Shown: positions 33,792 to 44,301, numbered from the stretch's first letter. The stretch is DNA of 64,000 bases from Terrimesophilobacter mesophilus (GCF_014200375.1 NZ_JACHBP010000001.1:186001-250000), one strand, 5' to 3'. Made by a program: numbers and translations. Notes: generated from the sequence alone by a model not told the origin.

Positions 33792-35387
33792 TCAGGCGCT
33801 CGTCATGTCCCTCGTGCGGAGCCTCCACAGCCCGAACGCACCCGCGACGATCGCGAGCGCCGTGAGCACGATGAGCGGGAGGGCTGCGAAGTCCTGGCCG
33901 AGACGCGGCACAGCGGTGAACGGCGTGTTCCGCACGACCCAGTCCGGAAGACCGAAGAGGTCTCCGAACATGGAGAGCACGACCGCTACACCGTAGAGAC
34001 CCCACGTCACGGCCGAAGCGGCGCGGGGGATCAACGCCGCGCACAGGACCACGACCCCGATGACGAGCAGGATCGACGGCCAGTAGGCGATCGACGCGAC
34101 CATGAACCGGGGGGCCTGGCTCGCATCCCCGACAGCGGCGCCGAACGCGAGCCCGATCGCAGCACCGCTCAGGGCCAGCAGAATGAGCGACAGAACGGCC
34201 GGAACAATCATGCGGACGCCTGCCCAACGGATCCGCGAGATCGCGGACGACCACTGTGCTTCGGCGCGCCCGGTCGACTCCTCCGACCGGATCGTGTCGC
34301 TGCTCTGCAGGGCGAACGCGGCGACGAGCAGGGCGTTGGCCATCGTGAAGAAGCCGAGCAGACCGTCCAGGACGTCCTTCGACTCTCCGATGAAGGCCTG
34401 CGCGATCGGATTGTCGCCCGTGAGCAGATTCGCCATCGCTGTGGCGACGCCGCCGAAGAACAGTGCACCGACGAGGATGCCGACCGTCCACCCGATGATA
34501 GAAGACCTCTGGAGCCGCAGCGTCAGGCCCAGCTGGGTGCGCCCGAAAGCGGATGCGCCGCGACGTCCGACCCGATCGGGCAGGATGCCTGCGCCGAGAT
34601 CCCGCCTGCGCTCAAGTGCAAGCGCGATGCAGCACAGGAGGACGGCGACGACGACGCACACGATGAACGGCCACCAGAGGTTCTCGCCGTACGATCTCAT
34701 CTGCTGGCCCCATCCGATGGGGGAGAGCCAGGTGAACCACGCCGCGCGGTCATCGTCTGCCTCGACGTCGGCACCCGCACGGATGAGGTAGGCGACGGCG
34801 AGGACGGCCGATGCCAGCGCGTTCGCCCCGCGACTCGTCGTGGTGAGCTGGCCCGTGACGGCGGCGATCCCGAGGAAGACGAGCGCGACGCCGACGAAGG
34901 ATGCGCCCATGAACACGGAACCTCCCGCGGGAAGTCCCTGGCTGATGGCGAGCGCAGAGCACGCCAGTCCGACGATGGCGGCGAAGACGGTGAACACGAT
35001 CAAGTTCGCGAGTGAGTAGGCGTGCCGCCCGAGAACGCCCGCTCTCAGGAGCTCGGTGCGGCCGCCCTCCTCCTCGGCGCGGCCGTTGCGGGTGACCAGG
35101 AAGACGACCGCGAGCGAGAGCGCGACGGCCAGAGTCATCCACAGTTTGATGTTGAGGATGCCGCCGAGCGTCCCGGCAGCGTAGGGCAGGCCGGTGAGGG
35201 CCGCGATCGCCGGCGTGTTCGCGACCTGGGCGTACGCGTCGCGAGCCTCCTGGGTCGGAAAGAGTTCGCGCTGGGAGTCGATCACGAGCGGGATCATCCC
35301 GGCGAGCACGACGAGCCAGATGAGCATCCTGAGCCAGTTGCGGCGCACGATGAAGCGCATCATCGTGAGAATGCCGGTGGTGCTCAT
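33792..35387 (-). CDS. ABC-2 type exporter permease (tetronasin-like)
   Basis: A 531-residue membrane protein with about twelve hydrophobic helices in two halves, fitting the exporter-of-polyketide-antibiotics group (TnrB3-like). The stretch [23 protein letters not shown] is a family mark of this group, in the loop after the second helix. It forms an exporter with the preceding ATPase. ATG 35387 overlaps the ATPase stop (ATGA). The cargo is unknown; drug or lipid export is possible. Confidence 0.85.
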   Translation of the reverse strand: MSTTGILTMMRFIVRRNWLRMLIWLVVLAGMIPLVIDSQRELFPTQEARDAYAQVANTPAIAALTGLPYAAGTLGGILNIKLWMTLAVALSLAVVFLVTRNGRAEEEGGRTELLRAGVLGRHAYSLANLIVFTVFAAIVGLACSALAISQGLPAGGSVFMGASFVGVALVFLGIAAVTGQLTTTSRGANALASAVLAVAYLIRAGADVEADDDRAAWFTWLSPIGWGQQMRSYGENLWWPFIVCVVVAVLLCCIALALERRRDLGAGILPDRVGRRGASAFGRTQLGLTLRLQRSSIIGWTVGILVGALFFGGVATAMANLLTGDNPIAQAFIGESKDVLDGLLGFFTMANALLVAAFALQSSDTIRSEESTGRAEAQWSSAISRIRWAGVRMIVPAVLSLILLALSGAAIGLAFGAAVGDASQAPRFMVASIAYWPSILLVIGVVVLCAALIPRAASAVTWGLYGVAVVLSMFGDLFGLPDWVVRNTPFTAVPRLGQDFAALPLIVLTALAIVAGAFGLWRLRTRDMTSA

Positions 35388-36289
35388 TCCGTGGCCGCCG
35401 CGTGCACTCCGTAGTGGCGGAGAAAGAGTTCTTCGAGCGACGGGGGAGAGGACACGAGTTCTCTCGGGTTGAGTGGCGCGAGGGCGGCGAGCACTCTCGG
35501 CAGCGCTCCGCTGTCGACGGTGAACGTCGCGTGCCCGCCGTCGGCCACCAGGTCGTTCACGCCGTCGAGCGTGGAAAGCACCGACGGGTCGCCGTCCAGC
35601 GTCACGGTGATCGTCGAGCGCTGGAGGTGACGCAGCTCCGACAGCGTGCCGGATTCGACGGTTCGCCCGTCCCGGATGATGGTCACGGTGTCGCACAGCT
35701 TCTCGACCTCGGCGAAGATGTGGCTCGACAGGAGCACCGAAGTGCCCTCTGCCCTCGCTTCCGCGACGCACTCGGTGAACACCCCCTCCATGAGCGGGTC
35801 GAGTCCGTTCGTCGGTTCGTCGAGGAAGAGCAGTTCCGCGCGGCTCGCGAATGCGGAGACGAGACCGACCTTCTGCCGGTTGCCCTTGGAGTAGCTGCGC
35901 GCCTTCTTCGTGGGGTCCAGGTCGAAGCGCTGGAGGAAAGAGTCCACCCGCGTGCGATCGAGGTCGCCGCGCAGTGAGCCGAGGATGTCGATGGCCTCGC
36001 CACCGGTCAGGTTCGGCCAAAGCGTGACGTCACCGGCCACGTAGGCGATGCGGCGGTGCAGCGCGACGGCATCCTTCCAGGGGTCGCCGCCCAGAAGCAT
36101 CGCGCGCCCGCCATCCGACCTCAGGAGGCCGAGCAGGATGCGGATGGTCGTCGTCTTGCCGGAGCCGTTCGGCCCGAGGAAGCCTGCGACGGTTCCCGTC
36201 TCGATGCGCAGGTCGAGCCCGTCGAGCGCTCGGGTGGAGCCGAAGTTCTTCTCGAGCCCTGCGACGTCGACAGCGAGTGTCGTGGTCAT
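35384..36289 (-). CDS. ABC exporter ATP-binding protein
   Basis: The ATPase for the downstream permease, 301 residues. Walker [10 protein letters not shown] (39-47), the signature variant YSKGNRQ (133-139), Walker [13 protein letters not shown] and [11 protein letters not shown] match the antibiotic-exporter group. A C-terminal regulatory region extends from residue 215. The ATG overlaps the TetR gene stop (ATGA), so all three genes are coupled. Confidence 0.9.
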   Translation of the reverse strand: MTTTLAVDVAGLEKNFGSTRALDGLDLRIETGTVAGFLGPNGSGKTTTIRILLGLLRSDGGRAMLLGGDPWKDAVALHRRIAYVAGDVTLWPNLTGGEAIDILGSLRGDLDRTRVDSFLQRFDLDPTKKARSYSKGNRQKVGLVSAFASRAELLFLDEPTNGLDPLMEGVFTECVAEARAEGTSVLLSSHIFAEVEKLCDTVTIIRDGRTVESGTLSELRHLQRSTITVTLDGDPSVLSTLDGVNDLVADGGHATFTVDSGALPRVLAALAPLNPRELVSSPPSLEELFLRHYGVHAAATE

Positions 36290-36948
36290 GGTGTGTTCTC
36301 CGATTCATGGGTTGAGGCGTAGTGGAGATATTCATCCAGGTAGCTGCTGTCGGCGAGGACGCCCTCCGTGTAGACCTCGAGCGTCGGGAGGGTGATCTCG
36401 TCGACGATCCTGCGCACCGTGGGGCCGACCTCACCGAGGTCGAGTTGCGGCCGCAGCGAGAGTTGAAGCAGGATGCCGCCGAGGCTCGACGTGACGAGGT
36501 ACCGTGCGCGGGCGACGGGGTCGCGGCTCGGCCGGACGACACCCGTGGCCACGCCCTCCTCGGAGAACGTGATCGCCTCCTCGATCATGTGCTCGAGGAT
36601 CTCCCTGCCCGCTGCCCCGCCTTCTCGGACACTGCGCAGGATGTAGACGAACATCGCGGCGTAGTCGTCGAGTTCCGCGATCATCGTCATCGACTGGGCG
36701 GGCGGCATGGCGACGCCATCGGTCTTGAGGGCCCGATACAGGCGGACGACCTCGGTGTCGCACTCCTTGCGCAGGTTCTCCTTTGAGCCGAAGTGGTGGG
36801 TAATGAGCCCCGCGCTCACGCCGGCGTGTGCCGCGATGTCGCGAACACTGGCGCCGAATCCGCGGGCGGCGAAGACCTCGATGGCCGAGTTCCGGAGGCG
36901 GGCGCGAGCGGTGAGGTCGCTCTCCGGTGACGGGTCGGCTGTACGCAC
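36286..36948 (-). CDS. TetR-family regulator of the exporter operon
   Basis: A 220-residue repressor. The N-terminal helix-turn-helix spans about 14-60 ([25 protein letters not shown], then HHFGSKE). The C-terminal ligand domain is of the TetR_C type common in Actinobacteria. The start is GTG 36948, 9 nt after a TATAGT box. It probably represses its own operon through the palindrome at 36960-36973, which also lies before the phosphoketolase gene. It is the first gene of the exporter operon. Confidence 0.87.
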   Translation of the reverse strand: MRTADPSPESDLTARARLRNSAIEVFAARGFGASVRDIAAHAGVSAGLITHHFGSKENLRKECDTEVVRLYRALKTDGVAMPPAQSMTMIAELDDYAAMFVYILRSVREGGAAGREILEHMIEEAITFSEEGVATGVVRPSRDPVARARYLVTSSLGGILLQLSLRPQLDLGEVGPTVRRIVDEITLPTLEVYTEGVLADSSYLDEYLHYASTHESENTP

Positions 36949-36959
36949 GTTCAGCAGAC

Positions 36960-36973
36960 TATACAGTTGTATA
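36960..36973. promoter_or_regulatory. Putative TetR operator between the regulator and phosphoketolase genes
   Basis: TATACA-GT-TGTATA: two 6-bp arms with a 2-bp centre. It overlaps the TetR -10 (TATAGT, 36963-36958 minus) and a possible plus-strand TATAAC box (36970-36975) for the phosphoketolase gene. Confidence 0.65.
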
Positions 36974-37000
36974 ACCATCGTCAAGTGATGAACTGGACCC

Positions 37001-39421
37001 ATGACACGTCACGAGATCACGGATGAGACCCTGGACCGCCTCAACGCCTGGTGGCGGGCAGCGAACTACCTCTCGGTCGGTCAGATCTACCTTCTGGACA
37101 ATCCGCTCCTGCGGGAGCCGCTCAGGCGCGACCACATCAAGCCACGCCTGCTCGGGCACTGGGGCACGACGTCGGGACTCAATCTCATATACGCACACCT
37201 GAACCGTGTCATCCGGGAGCGCAGCCTCAGCACGATCTACATCGCCGGGCCCGGCCACGGCGGGCCGGGGATGGTCGCAAACGCCTATCTCGACGGCACC
37301 TACAGCGAGGTGTACAGCGGCATCGACCGGTCGACGGATGGGTTGCGCAAACTGTTCCGGCAATTCTCGTTCCCCGGCGGCATCCCGAGCCATGTCGCCC
37401 CGGAGACTCCGGGGTCGATCCATGAGGGCGGTGAGCTCGGATACTCGCTGTCGCACGCGTACGGTGCTGCGTTCGACAACCCGGACCTGCTCGTGGCCGC
37501 CGTCGTCGGGGACGGGGAAGCCGAGACGGGGCCCCTGGCCACGAGCTGGCATTCGAACAAGTTCCTCGACCCCCGCAGCGACGGCGTCGTGCTGCCGATC
37601 CTGCACCTCAATGGATACAAGATCGCCAACCCGACGGTGCTCGCCAGGATCCCGGAGGGCGAGCTGCTCGACCTCATGCGCGGCTACGGCCACACGCCGT
37701 ACCTCGTCTCCGGCGGCTTCGACGGTGAGGACCCGGTGGAAGTGCACCGTCGCTTCGCATCGACCCTCGACGACGTGCTCGATCACATCGCGCAGATCAA
37801 GGCGGATGCCGTCGCCGGCACGCTCGCCGACCGCCCGGCCTGGCCGATGATCATCCTGCGCACCCCCAAGGGGTGGACCTGCCCGGCCGTGATCGACGGG
37901 CATCCGGCCGAGGACAACTGGCGTTCGCACCAGGTGCCTCTCGCGGACGCCCGCGACACCGAGGAGCACACGCGGCTGCTGGAATCCTGGCTGAGGTCGT
38001 ACCGACCGGAGGAGCTGTTCGACGAGACAGGCGCCGCCGTCGAGTTCGTCACGGCTCTCGCCCCTGACGGAGAGCTGCGGATGAGCGCCAACCCGTCCGC
38101 GAACGGCGGGCTGTTGCGTCGGGAACTGAGCCTGCCGGACTTCCGCGACTACGCGGAGAGTGTGCCATCACCCGGAGGCTCGGCGAGCGAGGCGACCCGC
38201 GTCCTCGGCCGATGGCTGCGCGATGTCATCGTCAGAAATCCCCAGAACTTCCGGATCTTCGGGCCGGACGAGACCGCATCCAACCGTCTCGACGCGGTGT
38301 TCGAGGTCACCGACAAACAGTGGAACGCCGAGACCTGGCCGATCGACTCCGACAACCACCTGGCCAGGGCGGGCCGGGTCATGGAGATGCTGAGCGAGCA
38401 CCAGTGCCAGGGGTGGCTCGAGGGGTACCTGCTCACCGGACGGCACGGGGTCTTCAACTCCTATGAGGCCTTCATCCACATCGTCGACTCGATGTTCAAC
38501 CAGCATGCGAAGTGGCTGAGTTCGAGCCGCCGCATCCCGTGGCGAAGGCCGATCGCCTCCCTCAACTATCTGCTGAGCTCCCACGTGTGGCGGCAGGACC
38601 ACAACGGGCTCTCGCACCAGGACCCCGGTTTCATCGACCTCGTCATGAACAAGAAGGCCGACATCGTGCGGGTGTACCTGCCGTTCGACGCGAACACGCT
38701 GCTGTCGACCTACGACCACTGCCTCCGGTCGGTCGATTATGTGAACGTCGTGGTGGCCGGAAAGCAGCCTGCCGCGAACTGGCTGACGATGGAGGAGGCG
38801 ATCGAGCACTGCACGCGCGGGCTCGGCATCCTCGAGTGGGCGGGGACCGAGCGGGCCGGCGAGGAACCGGATGTCGTGCTCGCGGCGGCGGGGGATGTCC
38901 CCACCCTCGAGATGCTCGCGGCGGCCAGCATTCTGCGGGAACGCATCCCCTCGTTGAGGGTGCGCGTGGTGAATGTTGTCGACCTCATGCGTCTGCAGAG
39001 CGAGGGCGAGCATCCGCACGGCCTCGGCGACCGCGAATACGATGCGATCTTCACGACGGACAGGCCGGTCGTCTTCGCCTACCACGGGTATCCGTGGCTC
39101 ATCCATCGCCTCACCTACCGCCGCACGGGCCACGAGAACCTGCACGTGCGCGGCTACATCGAGGAGGGGACCACGACGACGCCGTTCGACATGGTCATGC
39201 TGAACGATCTCGACCGGTACCACCTGGTCATGGACGTCATCGACCGGGTCCCGGGCCTCGGGGCAACGGAGGCGAACCTTCGGCAGGACATGCAGGATGC
39301 GCGGTTGCGCGCCCGCGAGTACACGCGGGAGCACGGCGAGGACATCCCGGAGGTGGCGGAGTGGGCGTGGTCCGGCACCAGCGCCGGACGGTTCGATGAC
39401 ACCGGAGGCGACAACGTGTGA
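37001..39421 (+). CDS. xfp: Phosphoketolase (xylulose-5-P/fructose-6-P)
   Basis: This thiamine-diphosphate enzyme cleaves xylulose-5-phosphate (and often fructose-6-phosphate) to acetyl phosphate. At 806 residues it has the expected size. Seen are [19 protein letters not shown], the ThDP-binding stretch [26 protein letters not shown], and the C-terminal [14 protein letters not shown]. No acetate kinase or phosphotransacetylase lies in the window. It is divergent from the TetR gene and shares its operator region. The Shine-Dalgarno is weak. Confidence 0.95.
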   Translation: MTRHEITDETLDRLNAWWRAANYLSVGQIYLLDNPLLREPLRRDHIKPRLLGHWGTTSGLNLIYAHLNRVIRERSLSTIYIAGPGHGGPGMVANAYLDGTYSEVYSGIDRSTDGLRKLFRQFSFPGGIPSHVAPETPGSIHEGGELGYSLSHAYGAAFDNPDLLVAAVVGDGEAETGPLATSWHSNKFLDPRSDGVVLPILHLNGYKIANPTVLARIPEGELLDLMRGYGHTPYLVSGGFDGEDPVEVHRRFASTLDDVLDHIAQIKADAVAGTLADRPAWPMIILRTPKGWTCPAVIDGHPAEDNWRSHQVPLADARDTEEHTRLLESWLRSYRPEELFDETGAAVEFVTALAPDGELRMSANPSANGGLLRRELSLPDFRDYAESVPSPGGSASEATRVLGRWLRDVIVRNPQNFRIFGPDETASNRLDAVFEVTDKQWNAETWPIDSDNHLARAGRVMEMLSEHQCQGWLEGYLLTGRHGVFNSYEAFIHIVDSMFNQHAKWLSSSRRIPWRRPIASLNYLLSSHVWRQDHNGLSHQDPGFIDLVMNKKADIVRVYLPFDANTLLSTYDHCLRSVDYVNVVVAGKQPAANWLTMEEAIEHCTRGLGILEWAGTERAGEEPDVVLAAAGDVPTLEMLAAASILRERIPSLRVRVVNVVDLMRLQSEGEHPHGLGDREYDAIFTTDRPVVFAYHGYPWLIHRLTYRRTGHENLHVRGYIEEGTTTTPFDMVMLNDLDRYHLVMDVIDRVPGLGATEANLRQDMQDARLRAREYTREHGEDIPEVAEWAWSGTSAGRFDDTGGDNV

Positions 39422-39490
39422 CCGGCGGATGTCCCCGGCTGACACCCGGCTCGGCGTTCCCGTTCAGCGTTTCCGCTCGGCGTCCCCGGC
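39422..39490. repeat. Low-complexity spacer with repeated GGCTCGGCGT-like units
   Basis: A 69-bp gap between the phosphoketolase and ABC1-kinase stops. It contains imperfect repeats around CTCGGCGTNCCCG and TTCAGCG. No hairpin with a T-tract was seen. Confidence 0.5.
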
Positions 39491-41170
39491 TCAGCGGTCG
39501 CGGCCGGTGGTTCCCGCGAACACCGCGTGGAGCAGGGGGATCGCCGAAGCGCCGATGAGCACCCAGCCGAGGATCATGTCGTCCGGCCGCAGGAAGATGC
39601 CGCCGAGCAGGAGGCCAGCGAAGATGACTGCTGAGGTCGCCTTGCGGCCGAGTCGTTCGAGAGCGCGGAGGCGCCGGTCGACCCCGGGGATCTGGATCGA
39701 CAGTCTGCCGCGCTGGATGAGGGTGCTGAGTTCGTCGAGCTGGGCCGGGAGCCTGCCGAGGACGCCGGCGGTCGTGACGACCTGCCCGAGGATCGCTCGG
39801 GCGGTGGCACCGGTGCGGCCGCTGGCAAGGCGGGCGGCATAGGGCTCGATCGCGGTCCAGATGTTGAAGGACGGGTTCAGTGCGGTGCAGACTCCGGACG
39901 TGACGGCGACGGCGCGGATGATGAGCAGCAGGTTCTCCGGCAGCTGGAACGGCATCTCGCGCATGGCCCTGCCGAACTTCTCGGCGAAGTCCTTGTACTC
40001 GTGGGGTTCGATACTGCGCAGTTCCGCGAAGCCGAGTCCGCCGAACCGGGCGAACAGTTCGCCCATGGCTTGTTCGAGCGGTGCGCTTTCGGCCGTGGGC
40101 AACAGCATCCCCATGGCTCGGATGCTGGCGACGAGACCTTTCACGTCGCGTGCGGCGACGGCGATCACGAGCCGCTCGAGGCCGCCGCGCAGCGCATCCG
40201 GAACCTCGCCCATCATGCCGAAGTCGACGAACGCGAGGGTCCAGTCACGGGTGTCGCCGCTTGACGGTTTCACGAAGATGTTGCCGGGATGCGGGTCGGC
40301 GTGGAAGAAGCCGTGGGTGAAGAGCTGGTCGAACATGGCGCTGGAGAGGCCGTCGGCCACCGCGGTGGGATTGATGCCGGCGGCGATGAGGGCGCTGCGA
40401 TCGTTGATCTTGATGGCGGAGACATCGGAGAGCGTCAGGACGCGGCGGGTGGTGCGTTCCCAGACGACTATCGGGGTGTCGACGCGCGGGTTGTCGCGAA
40501 AGTTGTCGGCGAAACGCTCGGCGTTGGTGCCCTCGTGGAGATAGTCGATCTCTTCGAGGCTGACGGTGGCGAATTCCTCGAGAAGTGCGGGCAGGTCCAT
40601 GCGCTGGGAGATCGCTGTCACCCGGTTGAGCCGCGCGGCGATCTTGCGCAGCGCGGCGAGGTCGACCTTGACGACCTCGCCGATGCCGGGCCGCTGGATC
40701 TTGACGACGACATCCTCGAACCCGACGAGTTCCGCGTCGGCGGGGGAGAGCCTTGCCCTGTGCACCTGCCCGAGGGATGCCGCCGCGACGGGCTCGGGGT
40801 CGAAGAAGCTGTATGCGCGGCTGAGGGGTACGCCGAGGTCCGCTTCGGCGAGCTCCCGCACCTGCGCGAAATCTGCGGGCGGGACTTCGTCCTGGAGCCC
40901 TTCGAGTTCGCTCGTGATCTCCGGCGGGAGCACGTCGAGCCGGGAGGACATGAACTGGCCGACCTTGATCATGAGGCCGCCGAGGTCCACGGCGACGTGG
41001 TGGAAGTGCCGCGCGATGCCACGCGCCCTCTTCGCGCGGCTGCGTTTGGCGATCCGGGCCAGCCCGATGCGGGGCAGAAGTACTTCGAACCACCATTCCT
41101 GAAGGATGTAGCGGGTGGCGAATCGCAGGATCCTTCGATACCGGGCGCGCAGGTGTCGGACTTCGGTCAT
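39491..41170 (-). CDS. ABC1/ADCK (UbiB) family atypical kinase
   Basis: A 559-residue protein kinase-like protein, membrane-anchored by C-terminal helices. The ABC1 hallmarks are intact: KVGQ (69-72) in the extension, AAASLGQ (129-135) replacing the glycine-rich loop, HADPHPGNIF, and VDFGMMG. Relatives support lipid or quinone metabolism. It has an amphipathic N-terminus and two hydrophobic C-terminal helices. It follows the PadR gene by 36 bp, probably under its control. Confidence 0.9.
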   Translation of the reverse strand: MTEVRHLRARYRRILRFATRYILQEWWFEVLLPRIGLARIAKRSRAKRARGIARHFHHVAVDLGGLMIKVGQFMSSRLDVLPPEITSELEGLQDEVPPADFAQVRELAEADLGVPLSRAYSFFDPEPVAAASLGQVHRARLSPADAELVGFEDVVVKIQRPGIGEVVKVDLAALRKIAARLNRVTAISQRMDLPALLEEFATVSLEEIDYLHEGTNAERFADNFRDNPRVDTPIVVWERTTRRVLTLSDVSAIKINDRSALIAAGINPTAVADGLSSAMFDQLFTHGFFHADPHPGNIFVKPSSGDTRDWTLAFVDFGMMGEVPDALRGGLERLVIAVAARDVKGLVASIRAMGMLLPTAESAPLEQAMGELFARFGGLGFAELRSIEPHEYKDFAEKFGRAMREMPFQLPENLLLIIRAVAVTSGVCTALNPSFNIWTAIEPYAARLASGRTGATARAILGQVVTTAGVLGRLPAQLDELSTLIQRGRLSIQIPGVDRRLRALERLGRKATSAVIFAGLLLGGIFLRPDDMILGWVLIGASAIPLLHAVFAGTTGRDR

Positions 41171-41206
41171 CGAGTCTCCTTGATGCCGCCGTGGGACGGC
41201 AACCCG

Positions 41207-41725
41207 TTATTCCTGGGCGAGGATCGTGTAGAGCTTGCGACGTGCCTCGTTGATGATGGCGACGGCCGATTCGACTTGTTCGGGTGTACCGCTTCTGGCG
41301 ATCTGACCTGCCGCTTCAGCCAGTTTGACACCTGCTTTGGGCAGAAGCATCCCGCGGGGCGTTTCTCGGTGACCGATGCCCTCCCAGGGCGCGGTGCCGG
41401 TGGCGGTCGCCTGCTCCGTCCCCGCCGCGGTGAGCGTGTAGGTCTTGCGCCCGGCGGCCTCCTTGGCCTGGATGAGTCCTTCATCGGCGAGGAGCTGAAG
41501 CGTGGGGTAGACGGATCCGGCGCTGGGCTTCCAGGCGCCGCTGCTGCGCTTTTCGATCTCCTGGATGATCTGGTAGCCGTGCATCGGCCCGTCGGTCAGC
41601 AGGGACAGGATGGCGGTGCGAACGTCGCCACGCCCCATCCTCGGTCCGACGCGCTTCCCGAATTCGGTGCGCAGGTTCTCGAACGCGTCCCACAGGCCGA
41701 AGCCGTGTTCTTGTGACGTTGTCAT
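41207..41725 (-). CDS. PadR-family transcriptional regulator
   Basis: A 172-residue regulator. The winged helix is recognisable as AILSLLTDGPMHGYQIIQEIEKRS, followed by AGSVYPTLQLLADEGLIQ, typical of PadR. The rest is a dimerisation helix. ATG 41725 has AAGGA 6 nt upstream, so it is leadered. It likely controls itself and the ABC1 gene via the palindrome at 41775-41788. Confidence 0.9.
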   Translation of the reverse strand: MTTSQEHGFGLWDAFENLRTEFGKRVGPRMGRGDVRTAILSLLTDGPMHGYQIIQEIEKRSSGAWKPSAGSVYPTLQLLADEGLIQAKEAAGRKTYTLTAAGTEQATATGTAPWEGIGHRETPRGMLLPKAGVKLAEAAGQIARSGTPEQVESAVAIINEARRKLYTILAQE

Positions 41726-41774
41726 GGTGGTCCTTCTCTCCACGGTCGGGCCCGCCACGGGCCCGCTATAGCTC

Positions 41775-41788
41775 AACGATACATCGTT
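41775..41788. promoter_or_regulatory. Palindrome upstream of the PadR gene (putative operator)
   Basis: AACGAT-AC-ATCGTT, arms of 6 bp, about 50 bp before the PadR ATG. Its position fits an autorepressor site. Confidence 0.55.
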
Positions 41789-41825
41789 CAGGTGTGTGCG
41801 GGGAGGGCGGTTCCGGGCCGGATGT

Positions 41826-43208
41826 TCAGGCTTCTGCGAAGTACGGCGGTGCTGCGCCCGCGACGACTCTGCCCAGTGGACTGGTCCACTCGAGCACGCC
41901 GGGCGTGGTCTGTTTCACCTTCCAGCCGCCGTGATGTTTGAGCGTGTGATGGCCGCGACACAGGCAGGCGAGATTGCCGGGCACCGTTCTGCCGCCCTGT
42001 TCCCAGGGCACCGTATGGTCGATGTCGGTGTAGCGGGCGTCCCGATTGCACACCGGGAACTGACAGTGTCTGTCTCGCTGCTGCAGATACCGGCGCAGGC
42101 TGGCGGTCGGCCGGTAGGTGTCGGCGGAGATCACGAGTCCGGTGACCGGATCGGAGAGCATCCGGATCAGCTCCGGCACGTGCGAGGCCAGCCGGCAGGC
42201 TGTGTCGAGGTCGATCGGTCCACGCCCCACGAGGGTCGCCGGCTCGTCACTCTGGCCCAGGAGTGCGAGTGCCGGAATGAGGATGGACACCTCGGCACGG
42301 ATGCCCTCCGCAGCCGTGTGCGGGGCATCCGGGCCGCACGAAGGCTCACCGGTCAGCGGCAGGTCGAGGGCGACATCAGACCGCAGCTGGTCGCGAGTGC
42401 GCGGATCGCCTGTCGCGGCCACGGCTTTCGCCTGCCGCGTGAGCCGATCGAAGATGGCGGCGGCGTAGACGGTGGGCAGGACGTGCACGAGTTCGGACAT
42501 CCCGTCGTCGAGATCCCGAATGGTCAGAGTGCGTGCGTCGCGAGCACGGGCGTGACGTTTCTCGAAACTCTCGGCGCGCAACCGTGCGGCGGTGATCTTC
42601 GCCGTGGCGGCGAGTCTGCCGGGCGTCGTGGACTCTGCGCGGTCGAGGGTGATCCGCTGGTATTCGACCAGCGAGCCGCCTTCGATGCCTGCGGCGTTCT
42701 CGAGGATGACGTGGGCGTGGCCCAGGGAGATCCGCCCGCATTCGAGTGAGTCGAGCACATCGGGAAGCTCATGGACGAGCGTCGTGGCGCGTCCCATCAT
42801 CGACTGCACCGTGCGATCGGCCAGTCGGGTCGCCACGGCGATCTCAGCCGCCATCGATCGCCACGCGATCTCTCGCTCCTTACTGGAGCCGGCATCGGCG
42901 CCCGCAGCGCCGGTGTTCCTGACCGACTCCAGTGCGAGGGCCTCCAGCCGGGCAAGGCACCGCTGTTCCTGCGCCTGCATCGCCGCCATCACCGAGCGGG
43001 CCTCCAGCAACCGGTCGAGACAGTCCTGGGCCTCGTCGTACTCGCCGCGTTCGAAGGCCAACTGCTCGGTCGCCCTCTGCTCGGCAGCCCACGCCGCCAC
43101 CATCTCATCGAATTCCGCATCGAATTCACGCTCGAAACCCGGATCGAAATCCTGCGGGAACGCAGCCTCGACCGAGGGCGCTGCCCCGAGGTTCCGGATG
43201 TCTTCCAT
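41826..43208 (-). CDS. DUF222 (13E12) HNH endonuclease protein
   Basis: A 460-residue member of the multi-copy actinobacterial 13E12/DUF222 family. A long helical DUF222 region spans about 40-340. An HNH nuclease module lies at the C-terminus (CQFPVCNRDARYTDIDHTVPWEQGG, then CLCRGHHTLKHH), with two Cys pairs and the catalytic His. Function is unknown. ATG 43208 has GGAG 7 nt upstream. It is divergent from a GNAT gene. No terminal repeats mark it as mobile. Confidence 0.88.
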   Translation of the reverse strand: MEDIRNLGAAPSVEAAFPQDFDPGFEREFDAEFDEMVAAWAAEQRATEQLAFERGEYDEAQDCLDRLLEARSVMAAMQAQEQRCLARLEALALESVRNTGAAGADAGSSKEREIAWRSMAAEIAVATRLADRTVQSMMGRATTLVHELPDVLDSLECGRISLGHAHVILENAAGIEGGSLVEYQRITLDRAESTTPGRLAATAKITAARLRAESFEKRHARARDARTLTIRDLDDGMSELVHVLPTVYAAAIFDRLTRQAKAVAATGDPRTRDQLRSDVALDLPLTGEPSCGPDAPHTAAEGIRAEVSILIPALALLGQSDEPATLVGRGPIDLDTACRLASHVPELIRMLSDPVTGLVISADTYRPTASLRRYLQQRDRHCQFPVCNRDARYTDIDHTVPWEQGGRTVPGNLACLCRGHHTLKHHGGWKVKQTTPGVLEWTSPLGRVVAGAAPPYFAEA

Positions 43209-43267
43209 GTCTTCACTCCATACCCCGCCACCGACATTCACACCGGTTGTCCACAGGGCGGCGCGAC

Positions 43268-43279
43268 TACGATCTGACC
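43268..43279 (+). promoter_or_regulatory. Leaderless-type promoter of the first GNAT gene
   Basis: TACGAT at 43268-43273 with a 6-nt spacer to the ATG at 43280. Confidence 0.5.
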
Positions 43280-43759
43280 ATGACGGGAATCGCGCGGCCG
43301 GCAACTGCCGAAGACGCGGAGGCCATCGGCCACGTGCACTACGAAGCCCATGTGGAGACCTATTCCGGGCACATTCCGGCCGGTGCCATCGAGGGATTCC
43401 CGCCGGAACAGCGCTCCCGGATGTGGCGGCGCACGATCGAAGAAGGGCTCGGCGACGTGTGGGTCGCGGAGGTCGATGGCCAGGTCGTCGGATTCGCGTC
43501 GACGCTCCGGAGTCGGGACGAGAATCCGCCGCGCGAGCTCGAGCTGGGTGCGATCTACCTCCAGGCAGCGCATCACGGCTCGGGGCTCGGGCAGGCGCTC
43601 CTGGACGCCGCGATCGGTGACCGGCCTGCTTCGTTGTGGGTGCTCGACGAGAACCCGCGCGCGATCGCGTTCTACCGTCGCAACGGGTTCGAGGCGGATG
43701 GCGCCGACAAGCTCGACGAACGCTGGGGCAACATCCGCGAGATCCGCCTCGTGCGCTGA
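43280..43759 (+). CDS. GNAT-family N-acetyltransferase
   Basis: A 159-residue acetyltransferase. The acetyl-CoA loop reads AAHHGSGLGQALLDAA (motif A, Q/RxxGxG/A type), followed by LWVLDENPRAIAFYRRNGFEADG (motif B). The substrate is unknown; such proteins may modify amines of antibiotics, proteins or small molecules. The start is fixed by the leaderless promoter. Confidence 0.87.
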   Translation: MTGIARPATAEDAEAIGHVHYEAHVETYSGHIPAGAIEGFPPEQRSRMWRRTIEEGLGDVWVAEVDGQVVGFASTLRSRDENPPRELELGAIYLQAAHHGSGLGQALLDAAIGDRPASLWVLDENPRAIAFYRRNGFEADGADKLDERWGNIREIRLVR

Positions 43760-43826
43760 TCGGGTGCCTGCGCCAGTGGGCGTCCGCGCTCAGCAGCGGC
43801 CGGCATCCGATGATTGACTTGTCTGC

Positions 43827-44159
43827 ATGACGACTGACGAGACGCCGGAGGGCGCGCCCGACCGGTTCACGATCGAGGATGTGCCCGACGACAAGCGGTA
43901 CGAGTTGCGCGACGGCGACACGACGATCGGCTTCGCCGAGTATCACGACAGCGATGACCGCCGCATCTTCACACACACGGTCGTCGACAGCGCCTACGGC
44001 GGGCAGGGGCTCGGCTCCCGCCTCGCCCGATTCGTGCTCGAGGATGCCGTAGGGCGGCGCAAGCGGATCATCCCGATCTGCCCGTTCATCGCCGCGTACC
44101 TCAAGCGCCACCACGAGTACGACGAGAGCGTCGACTGGCCGGATGCCGCGGTCCGGTGA
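43827..44159 (+). CDS. Small GNAT-like acetyltransferase (YidJ/NATD1 type)
   Basis: A 110-residue protein with the compact N-acetyltransferase-like fold: a YELRDGDTTIGFAEYH strand region, HTVVDSAYGGQGLGSRLARFVLEDA (CoA loop) and PICPFIAAYLKRHHEY. It belongs to the truncated GNAT class with few known substrates. It lies 67 bp after the first GNAT gene and ahead of a tiny membrane-protein gene. Confidence 0.85.
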   Translation: MTTDETPEGAPDRFTIEDVPDDKRYELRDGDTTIGFAEYHDSDDRRIFTHTVVDSAYGGQGLGSRLARFVLEDAVGRRKRIIPICPFIAAYLKRHHEYDESVDWPDAAVR

Positions 44160-44170
44160 ATACTGGGGAT

Positions 44171-44269
44171 ATGCACCCCATCGAATACGTACTCGTGACG
44201 ATCGGATCGATTGTCGCCATCCTGGGCATCCTCGCGCTCTTCGCGATGGTCCGGTCGCACTCGCACTAG
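44171..44269 (+). CDS. Very small membrane protein (32 aa)
   Basis: This reading frame is short and easily missed. It encodes MHPIEYVLVTIGSIVAIL then a hydrophobic stretch, and ends in FAMVRSHSH: one predicted membrane helix (about 6-27) with a basic/His tail. It begins 11 nt after the small GNAT stop. The ATG is 6 nt downstream of AATACT, which may be a weak -10. Function is unknown. Confidence 0.5.
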   Translation: MHPIEYVLVTIGSIVAILGILALFAMVRSHSH

Positions 44270-44301
44270 CCGAAGGCGAGGTGTCGGAGCGGTCCTGCCG
44301 C

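Noticed and set aside
41826..43208. DUF222-HNH gene as a mobile element or homing endonuclease
   Set aside because: There are no terminal repeats, target duplications or interrupted host gene; the family is a dispersed chromosomal one in Actinobacteria.
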